Assembly (NCBI RefSeq): GCF_001192835.1
Contig: NZ_DF968182.1
Span: 1 to 64,000, forward strand
Direction: 5' to 3'
Length of the DNA: 64,000 bases
Source of the DNA: Lentimicrobium saccharophilum
GTDB taxonomy: Bacteria > Bacteroidota > Bacteroidia > Bacteroidales > Lentimicrobiaceae
The first letter of the stretch is position 1; every line of letters starts with the position of its first letter. The notes under the pieces are model-generated. The model had not been told where the DNA came from. It searched no databases and was given only the letters and a program-made list of their open reading frames with translations. Shown one piece after another: positions 20,804-28,900 of the stretch. Both the position numbers and the translations under genes were made by a program.

Positions 20804-20920
20804 ATGAAGAAGAAGCATTTCACCATCCCCATCTTCGTACCTGAGCTGGCCTGCCCCAACCGCTGCGTGTTCTGCAATCAGCACAGTATTTCGGGTTGTG
20901 AGTAACAGCCGGAGTTAGTT
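20804..20920 (+). pseudogene. 5' remnant of the radical SAM gene (second copy)
   Basis: ATG at 20804 opens 33 codons ending at a TAA (20903-20905). Apart from two extra Lys codons, residues match the first 31 of the intact radical SAM protein at 31720, including the CxxxCxxC cluster (CPNRCVFC). The nucleotide differences through the SISGC codons are third-base synonymous changes. Similarity runs on weakly to ACAGCCGGA (about 20920) and stops. The synonymous pattern suggests a once-functional diverged homologue rather than a fresh duplication. It pairs with the 3' remnant at 34361. Confidence 0.85.
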
Positions 20921-20984
20921 CGCTTCTTAACATCTGTGGACAGGCTTTCAGTAATGTTTAAAGTTTATCATTAGATTAATGTGA

Positions 20985-21755
20985 TTAATTCTCATTAACC
21001 CCATCAATTAAGTTTTCGATTTTTCTAATATTTAATAAGGGTATTTTAAAACTGAATTCTTTTCCATCCTTTTCAAGAATTGCCAATCTTTTCCTTCGAT
21101 TGACCCTTACCAACCAGGTTACATTAATAATGATCGAACGACTAATGCGACAGAAAAGATGTTTGGGTAGCATTTCATCTAATTTTCCAATATTAATAGT
21201 AATTAATTCAGATTTTTTCTCTCCCAGAAATACTTCTGAATAATTCCAATCAGCCTGAATGTAAATGATATCTTCCGGAGAAAGCATATAAAAACCGGAA
21301 TGAGTATTGAACTTTAGTTTATTAGCATGCATTATCGTTTTTTCAAGTAATGCATGAAAGGCAGAAATTGGTTCCGGTCGTTTTGCCTTGTCAAGAAATC
21401 GGATAAGTGCATTTTGCAGGTCGAAAGGACTCACAGGCTTCAATAAATAGTCGAGCGCAGAAAAACGGATAGCATCTATAGCAAACCGGTCATAAGCTGT
21501 TACAAATATGACTTCTGTCTGCAGGCCCTCTTTCAGAAGGTCTCGTAAAACTTCAAAACCATCTTTTTCAGGCATTTGAATATCAAGGAAAATTAAATCT
21601 GGTTTTAATAGCCTGACTTTATCTGTAGCATGATCCGGGTTATCGATAGAACCAACAACCTTAATGAAATTATAATCCTTCAACAACACTTTAAGATTGT
21701 CTATAGCGTCTTTATCATCATCTATTATCAGCGCTTTTTTCACAGAGCTATTCAT
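20985..21755 (-). CDS. LytTR-family response regulator
   Basis: 256 residues. The receiver domain (1-120) has the acidic pocket (IIDDD), phospho-acceptor D58 (FLDIQMP), the T of VTAYD and K of LLKPVSP. A linker follows, and residues about 155-250 are a LytTR DNA-binding domain (DIIYIQADWNYSEVF, FCRISRSIIINV). Such regulators bind paired direct repeats upstream of target genes. It lies 7 bases after the sensor kinase gene in one operon, so the two form a two-component pair. Targets are unknown; the adjacent LamG genes are candidates by position. Confidence 0.94.
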   Translation of the reverse strand: MNSSVKKALIIDDDKDAIDNLKVLLKDYNFIKVVGSIDNPDHATDKVRLLKPDLIFLDIQMPEKDGFEVLRDLLKEGLQTEVIFVTAYDRFAIDAIRFSALDYLLKPVSPFDLQNALIRFLDKAKRPEPISAFHALLEKTIMHANKLKFNTHSGFYMLSPEDIIYIQADWNYSEVFLGEKKSELITINIGKLDEMLPKHLFCRISRSIIINVTWLVRVNRRKRLAILEKDGKEFSFKIPLLNIRKIENLIDGVNEN

Positions 21756-21762
21756 ATCGGAT

Positions 21763-23871
21763 TTAGTTTAATTGGATTTCAAGTTTAACGCAAGTTCCGG
21801 CGGCCTGACCTGATTCTAAAAATAAATCCTCAACATTTCCATCAATTTTACGTTTGGTGAGTTTTGTGAATAAATCAAAATACTGCCGGGTTAAACGGTT
21901 GCCCATATGTGTAGATAGAGAGTATAAGTTACTGGATGCATTGCGGCCAACACCGTTATCTTGGACCTCAATGACAAGATGATTATTATTTGTTGTCACT
22001 GTTATAAGTATTTCACCAAACGTCTTCAATGGGGCAATGCCATGTTTGACCGCATTCTCAACAGCTGTCTGAATGCACATTTTTGGGATTTCAACCTCAT
22101 TATTAACACTTTCAGAAATAGCGATTGAATAATTGAATTTATTCTTAAACCTCAGTTGTTCCATTCTCAGATAATTTTCTGTAAATGCCAGTTCGTCTTT
22201 TAACGGGCAGGTAAACTGATCTGCGGTCAGGAGTAAATGGCGGTATAGGCTGGAGAATTGCAACAGATGTTCGGCAGCACTTTCAGATTCGTTATTTCTG
22301 ATTGAATGAATAATGGAATTAATTGCATTAAGTGTAAAGTGCGGGTCTAGCTGATTTTTTATAATCTTCATCTGAAGTTCAGAAATTCTCTTCTCCATAA
22401 TTCTTTTGCTTTCAATTTGGTAACGCTGAATTCGGAGTAATAGCCATGTAAAAGCAAGAAATCCAAAGTAAATCCCAAAAGTGATTAACCATCTTGAGTA
22501 GAAAATCGGATTTATCCCATATGTAAGCAGAGAGGTGTTCAGATGATCCCAGATAACAAGTTCCGGTAGTTCTTCCCCGTTATTTTTAAGTGAGAAACGC
22601 AGACTGCCAGAATTCAGAGAAAGATCAATTAATGCCGGCTGTTTGAGATTGTTGCGCAATATTATAAGTTTTCCCGACTCAGAATCATACGAGATAATTT
22701 CATTCAATCCATCATTATCGAGGTCGAAAGATTCAACTTGTCCTATATTGACCTCCATTTCTTTTTCAGTTATATTAAATTCTTGATCAATAATTAATAA
22801 CTCCTTTTTGTTCTTCTTTATAAAAGCAATGTAAGGTTTCCCTTTAGCTGAAAAGAAGAAAATGTTATTAAATCCATTAAATGGTATATCAGGAAGATAT
22901 TTCTCCCTGGTTATTTTTCCGTTCTTTTCTAATATGCATATTTTGGAATCATTACTTGGAGGTGTGGACCTTATATAAAATCCTGCCTGGCTAAATGAGA
23001 GATTATTTTCAAAAATAAATGGGTAAATATGAGAATAGGCCCCTTTAAATTCTTTAGGTTCGAAGAGGAAATTAAGTTTTCTGTCAAGCACCATAAGCCA
23101 GGCACTCCGGTCATGGTATCTGAAAGAAGTATCAGCAATATTATCAGAGGCATGCCCTTGAATCAGAATTTCATTTTTCCCGTCACCGGTTATGTCTTTC
23201 TGAATAATTCTGGTCATACTCATACCGAGAAAAGGGGATGATAAAACCACCCTGTTATTAATGTCATAAGCAAAGATATTTCTTGGAGTTAAGGAAAAGC
23301 CTGAATTTACAGCAAAAATTAATTCATTATAGCCATCGTTGTTAAGGTCATCCATTGCGGCTTTAAGAATAGCTGCTTCATACCGTCCTTTTCGAAAGCC
23401 AACTCTTGATATAAAGACATTTTTGAAACCGGGCTTGTTATTGTCTATATCGTATATGCAATGAAGCATAATGCTATCATGGTTCAGGGAGAAGATGTAA
23501 AGTTCCTTTTTACTATTCTTGTTATAATCGCCGATAATCAGGTAGTCGTTTGTTTTCGTCAATGGTTTTCCTTCAAAATTCCATTGATTCATTTTACCGG
23601 TTATTGCTTCATAAACTACTATAGAAAAAATGTCCGCTGTATCATCTTTAATGGAAATTCTGTCACTGTAGCCATCTCCTGAAATATCGGCATAAACTTC
23701 GAGATCGAGAGTATTTCTGATTATTTTGGCAACACTGATTTTATATTTAGGAACAGTTGGGAAAACCAGAATCAGAATTAAAATTGTGATAATTAGGGAA
23801 ATTACATAAGGGTTAAAGAGTATAACCCATCGCTTACGCCAATCATGAATCAAAATTTTCGTGAAGGCCAT
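21763..23871 (-). CDS. LytS-type sensor histidine kinase with FG-GAP/VCBS-like sensor domain
   Basis: 702 residues. One membrane segment at about 20-40, a large extracytoplasmic region (about 45-465) with repeated calcium-loop-like motifs of the D-x-N/D-x-DG type (DISGDGYSD, DLNNDGYNE, DITGDGKNE, DLDNDGLNE) that indicate an integrin-alpha-like FG-GAP/VCBS beta-propeller, a second membrane segment (about 472-490), a short coiled coil, then a His_kinase domain with phospho-acceptor H511 (QLDPHFTLN) and a HATPase (VENAVKHG, VQDNGVGR). It should sense an extracellular ligand and phosphorylate the downstream LytTR regulator. The propeller sensor is unusual for LytS kinases, which more often carry multi-pass or YXYXY-type inputs. 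Confidence 0.9.
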   Translation of the reverse strand: MAFTKILIHDWRKRWVILFNPYVISLIITILILILVFPTVPKYKISVAKIIRNTLDLEVYADISGDGYSDRISIKDDTADIFSIVVYEAITGKMNQWNFEGKPLTKTNDYLIIGDYNKNSKKELYIFSLNHDSIMLHCIYDIDNNKPGFKNVFISRVGFRKGRYEAAILKAAMDDLNNDGYNELIFAVNSGFSLTPRNIFAYDINNRVVLSSPFLGMSMTRIIQKDITGDGKNEILIQGHASDNIADTSFRYHDRSAWLMVLDRKLNFLFEPKEFKGAYSHIYPFIFENNLSFSQAGFYIRSTPPSNDSKICILEKNGKITREKYLPDIPFNGFNNIFFFSAKGKPYIAFIKKNKKELLIIDQEFNITEKEMEVNIGQVESFDLDNDGLNEIISYDSESGKLIILRNNLKQPALIDLSLNSGSLRFSLKNNGEELPELVIWDHLNTSLLTYGINPIFYSRWLITFGIYFGFLAFTWLLLRIQRYQIESKRIMEKRISELQMKIIKNQLDPHFTLNAINSIIHSIRNNESESAAEHLLQFSSLYRHLLLTADQFTCPLKDELAFTENYLRMEQLRFKNKFNYSIAISESVNNEVEIPKMCIQTAVENAVKHGIAPLKTFGEILITVTTNNNHLVIEVQDNGVGRNASSNLYSLSTHMGNRLTRQYFDLFTKLTKRKIDGNVEDLFLESGQAAGTCVKLEIQLN

Positions 23872-24205
23872 CTATGGAATGTTTTATACTAAATTAAGAA
23901 GATTATTAGACACATGATAAAAAATTGAAGCCTATTTTTGACACATTGGCGTATAAAATATTTCATTAAAGAAAATAGTGAGGAAGTAGTAAAAGACGAA
24001 GTTTCAGTTTTATAAACAAAAACTATACGTTGCTCAAATGATATGCTAAGTTACATCAATGAATCACTTATCTTGTAAATCATATCATGAGGCGTTATAA
24101 TATTGTAAGTATTCTGGCAGGAGATATGCTGGAAAATTTGAATATAAACAGTTTGTTGAAGATAAAGCAATCGGATTTATTTATTAAACCTAATTAATTA
24201 GAATT
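23872..24205. other. AT-rich divergent intergenic region, 334 bp
   Basis: It lies between the divergent kinase and LamG genes. A TATTTTTG at 23933-23940 (+) is a possible -7 box, which would leave a leader of about 260 bases. Nothing else is seen. Confidence 0.5.
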
Positions 24206-25798
24206 ATGAAAACAACCTGTGTGTTAATTTTATTCGCTCTCATGAATTTTTGTGAGATTGCATTTTGTCAGATTCCAGCCAATGGACTCGTTTGTTATTA
24301 TCCATTTAATGGTGATGCTAGCGATAATAGTGGAAATAGCAATAATGGCACTGTCCATGGAGCTACTTTGACCACCGACAGGTTCGGGAACCAGAATAGT
24401 GCATATGGCTTCAATGGCATATCTGACTATATTGTAATTGGGAATTCAGAAACCTTCCCACAAGATGCAATTACAATTTGCTTCTGGTTGAATAGAGAAA
24501 GTATAATTCCTGTAGGTCTGGAAAATTACATCTCAAAAGAGCACGCCTTTCAATCTTATGAATACCCAAACAGCAAACTAGCCAGTGGCCTTTATAAAGG
24601 AACGCCGGGGTCCTGGTCTAGCTATGAAAGCACTGTTTCTCTTCAAAATAATTCAGAATGGGTGTTTTATGCCTTTTCGTTCGACAATTTTACCCATATG
24701 GGTAATATTTATATCAATGGTTTGTTGGATTCAACATTTACAGAGTACAGTCAGGAAGCTATTGTCCGGGAATCTACATACCCTATGTATATTGGAAGAA
24801 ATGGGAGTTCTGAAGTATATTTTATTAATGGAAAAATGGATGATATTCGCATATATAATCGTGCGTTAACCCACACGGAAATCTTAAGTTTAAAGAATGA
24901 AGGCCTAGGTTGCCTTACTGCATTCTATCCATTTAATGGCAATGCAGATGATAACAGTGGAAATAACAATAACGGCACAGTTCATGGAGCTACTTTAACC
25001 ACCGACCGTTTCGGAATCCCAAATAGTGCATATAGATTCAATGGGATGTCTGATTATATAATAGTTGAAAATTCAGTAACCTTTCCACAAGATGCAATTA
25101 CGATTTGTTTTTGGTTGAATAGAGAAAGCATAATTCCAGTAGGTCTGGAAAATTACATCTCAAAAGAGTACGCCTTCCAATCTTATGAATACCCAAACAG
25201 CAAACTAGCCAGTGGTCTTTTTACAGGTACTCCAGGCTTTTGGTCAAGCTATGAAAGTACTTCCACACTACAAAACAATTCAGACTGGGTATTTTATTCT
25301 TTTACATTTGACAATCAGACACATGCGGGAAATATATATATTAATGGTTTGCTGGATTCAACATTTATTGAGCAAAGTCCGGATGCTATTGTGAGAACTT
25401 CTTCTTCCCCATTATACATTGGAAGAAACGGGAGTTCTGAAGTATATTTTATTAACGGCAAACTGGATGATATCAGAATATATAGTTGTGCTCTGAATGC
25501 TGATGATGTTTATTCATTGTATGAGGATTCAAGCACTGGAGTTGTTGCTTTACCTGAGAAATCAAATTTAAAGATATTTCCAAATCCGGCAAATGAAATG
25601 ATAACAGTCTGTGCAGATCCTCCATTCTATTCAGGGGGATATCGCATTTGTAATATGCTTGGAGGTGTTGTTTCGTCAGGTAACCTTCCCCAAAATGAAT
25701 ACCTGCATATTGATATATCAAATTTAAATCCAGGTGTTTACGTAATATATCTTTACCACAATAACTATGTGACTGTTAGTAAGTTTACCAAAAACTGA
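24206..25798 (+). CDS. T9SS-exported protein with two tandem LamG domains
   Basis: 530 residues: signal peptide ending AFCQ, two LamG/concanavalin-like domains (about 25-230 and 235-440), and a ~75-residue type A T9SS sorting domain (FPNPANEM, then YVIYLY and VSKF). The two LamG units are near-identical over 627-bp-offset stretches, so the gene arose by a recent internal duplication. LamG domains bind glycans or proteins; no enzyme motif is present. The protein is predicted to be exported and anchored or released at the cell surface. It precedes a larger LamG protein whose first LamG is clearly related. Confidence 0.88.
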   Translation: MKTTCVLILFALMNFCEIAFCQIPANGLVCYYPFNGDASDNSGNSNNGTVHGATLTTDRFGNQNSAYGFNGISDYIVIGNSETFPQDAITICFWLNRESIIPVGLENYISKEHAFQSYEYPNSKLASGLYKGTPGSWSSYESTVSLQNNSEWVFYAFSFDNFTHMGNIYINGLLDSTFTEYSQEAIVRESTYPMYIGRNGSSEVYFINGKMDDIRIYNRALTHTEILSLKNEGLGCLTAFYPFNGNADDNSGNNNNGTVHGATLTTDRFGIPNSAYRFNGMSDYIIVENSVTFPQDAITICFWLNRESIIPVGLENYISKEYAFQSYEYPNSKLASGLFTGTPGFWSSYESTSTLQNNSDWVFYSFTFDNQTHAGNIYINGLLDSTFIEQSPDAIVRTSSSPLYIGRNGSSEVYFINGKLDDIRIYSCALNADDVYSLYEDSSTGVVALPEKSNLKIFPNPANEMITVCADPPFYSGGYRICNMLGGVVSSGNLPQNEYLHIDISNLNPGVYVIYLYHNNYVTVSKFTKN

Positions 25799-25843
25799 TT
25801 CTGAGAAAATTTTAAGCAGAAGAGCATCTATAAACAGACAACC

Positions 25844-25906
25844 ATGAAGATCAAATCTTTTACTTACCTGATGCTGTTATTGATTTCCGCTCAATTTTTC
25901 GTTTGA
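25844..25906 (+). pseudogene. orphan signal-peptide ORF, probable gene remnant
   Basis: ATG 25844 opens 20 codons (MKIKSFTYLMLLLISAQFF...) that look like a complete Sec signal peptide, then TGA at 25904. No continuation of a mature protein is seen in the other frames before the next gene's own signal peptide at 25972. Most likely the remnant of a gene whose body was replaced; a short leader peptide is an alternative. Confidence 0.4.
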
Positions 25907-25971
25907 AATCTCAAACCCCTTATCAACGACTCTATACTTTCAAAATGAATGTTTATGCAAAATTAAATAAT

Positions 25972-28900
25972 ATGAAAATGAAATATATTATTATTACAGT
26001 GATACTTGCACTTGCCTGTCAAATTTATGCTCAGGTGCCAACAAACGGCTTGGTAGCCTACTACCCTCTTAATGGTAATGCGATTGATGCCAGTGGGAAT
26101 GGAAACAATGGTACAATAAACGGAGGAGTAACATCTACAACTGACCGGTTTGGGATTACAAACATGGCAATGCAATTTAATGGATATAATGGATACATCT
26201 TAGTTAATAGTTCAACGTCTTTTCCTTCAACTGCAATTACAACTGCTTTCTGGTTGAATCGAAAAGGTCTAGTAGCAAATGGATTGGAGAATTACATTTG
26301 TAAAGAACATGCATTTTCCACATATATTTATCCAAATGCCGAAATTGTGTCACAGGTATGGAAAGGATCGGCTGGCCAATGGACTGAATGGACAGCAGGA
26401 TCATACACAGTACCAATGGATAACGAGTGGATTTTTTACGCATCCACTTTTGATAACTTCACTAAAATCGTGCGTATTTATATTAATGGAGGGCTGGTTA
26501 ATACTATTAATGAAACAAATCCTAATGCAATAGTTCGTACCTCAAGTTCACCATTATATATTGGCAGGAATGGGTCCAGCAGTGTATACTTTATTAAAGG
26601 TGTTCTAGATGATTTAAGATTATATAACAGGGCTCTTAGTAGCATTGAAATTCAGCAACTTTACAATGAACAATCATATAATAGCCTGAATTCTGGATTA
26701 GTCGCTCACTACCCCTTTGATAATAATTTCCTTGATTATTCTGAGAATGGTTATGATGGGACCCAAAGCGGCGGCGTTTCTTTTACAAGTGATCATTTGC
26801 TGCAACAAAATGGTGCAGCATCATTTGATGGACAAAATGATCAGGTAAATATTACACCATCAGGTGATTTGCTAAATTATTGCGCTGGGAATCACTCTTA
26901 TTCGGCATGGATAAAGTTGAATTCTGTTCCGGCTGTACCTAAGTTTGTCGTAGATGCAAGCGGTGTTGGTACAGGTGGAGATCAAAGAGGAATTAATTTT
27001 TCAGGCAACAACTATCCGGGATTCAAATGGGTAACTACAACAAGCTCATATACTGTATACTCGACTCAGCCACTTACGCCTGGAGTCTGGTATCACATTG
27101 CCGGAAAGCTTGAAGGAAATACCGGAAAAATATATGTGAATGGGGTTTTAAAAGGTACATTATCTTCAACAGGAACTCCCACATCAATCTTCAATTTTAA
27201 AATTGGAAATATCTCCGGTGGTGGAACGGGGAATGGGTTTTTTAATGGGAATATAGACGATTTGCGTGTCTATAAAAGAGCGCTCAGCGAGGCTGAAATA
27301 CGTAATTTGGCACAAGCAAATATTCCGCTTTCAGTAGGGTTTATAATTTCAGATATGGAACCTTCTGTAAATGAGGCAATACAACTGACGGTTCAGTCTG
27401 AAGGAAACCCACCCCCAAACAAATGGACCTGGAATTTTGGAGATAATACACCCATTCAAATAATCAATACACCTGCTTCTCCCGATATTTCTCATACATA
27501 TTCACAGACTGGCCTCAAAGAAATTAAACTCACTGTTGAAAATGGAACCGGGATAAGTTTGTCTATGTCTCAAACGGTTCAGGTTTCTTCTAATAATAAA
27601 GGAATTGATCTTGAGATTATTGAAACCGGAGGGACAAATGATGTTGCTTTTTTAGGTTATTTTTACGAATGGAGGTCCTGTTCTTGGTGTTTACAACCTC
27701 ATTTTGTAAGAAAAATATTTCCTGTTGAAATAGTTGGCGGAAAAAGGATGGCTTATATCAATGAATTTGAGGATGCCTCAACCTACATTTATAATAAACT
27801 AATTTCTGATTTCAATGACACAATATATCTGTATGATGCAACTTATAAACAATTAGGACACATTGCTTTTCAGTATGATCACTCATTGCAGGGGGAATCG
27901 CCTCGAAATGCTATTATCTTTTTTCATAATGACAATGAAATGAAAGTTAATCCAGAAAATACAAACAAACCGTTTTTCCCCTATTCGACTGCAAGCCCAG
28001 AGTATAAGTCAGGATGGAATTATTACAAAATTGATGAGTACCCGGTTTCAATGTTGATTCCACCAAATAATTCTTTTCCGTCAAGCTATAATAAGCCTCC
28101 TGTTATACTTGTTCAAGGCGTTAGCGGAACGTATAGTTACTCTACAAATCCAAATGCAGACTTTACTCAAAATGATGTATCTTACTGGTATACAACACCC
28201 CGACTTTTGAATGAAAAAGCACATTATGACGCGTGGCAATACTATTATCCATATGATACCGATATTGAACATTTGGGGATTGGTTTAAAACCAGCTATCG
28301 ATTCATTGAAAGCTAAATATAATCAAAAGATTCGGATTGTGACACATAGTATGGGTGGCCTGGTTACAATAAAATATCTGACTAAATATTCAAATAATCC
28401 GAATTATGATAGCAGAGAAATGATTGAAAAAGTTCTTTTTACAGCACCTCCAATGCACGGATCCTATTCTGCTAACCGTCTATATAGGACTGCAATGGGA
28501 ACACTTGTTGAATATTTTGCGAATAAAGATAAACAAGCACCGGCATACAGGGATTTGAGTCTTGGCAGTAAGTTTGTGGAAGAACTAAATTCAGGAGATT
28601 GGACAAGTTTGATTGATCTTAATGGCAACGATACCCTTTCAGACGACTATTTTGCATTATTGGGAACAACAGAAAAATATCATTCTTCTTCATCTGTTCA
28701 CGAAGAGTCTTATAAACACAGTGATGGAGTTGTTTCGATAAGCAGTGCTTCGCTTTTAGATCACGGCATTGGTTTTGCAACAATTCATGGCAACCATGAT
28801 GACTGTAATCATGGTCAGAGTAAAAACAAAAAGAAATATAATATTGGCCTCCCCGATCTTATTCCTGAAATTATCGATTCATATTTCTTTGATCCGGCAG

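Larger units (their letters stand above)
20405..20984. other. repeat-rich junction region, 580 bp
   Basis: Contains iterated TTCGGA/ATTTCGG words (20418-20460), complementary AATCCGAAATC words (20732-20750), a CCCTTCGACTTCGCTCAGGG block (20517-20536) that resembles a dispersed Bacteroidota repeat, and the 5' remnant of a radical SAM gene. It marks the left border of an accessory segment. Confidence 0.6.

Noticed and set aside
20804-20905. Functional 33-residue peptide
   Set aside because: It is the 5' end of a much larger gene cut by a stop, with its cluster motif but no barrel.
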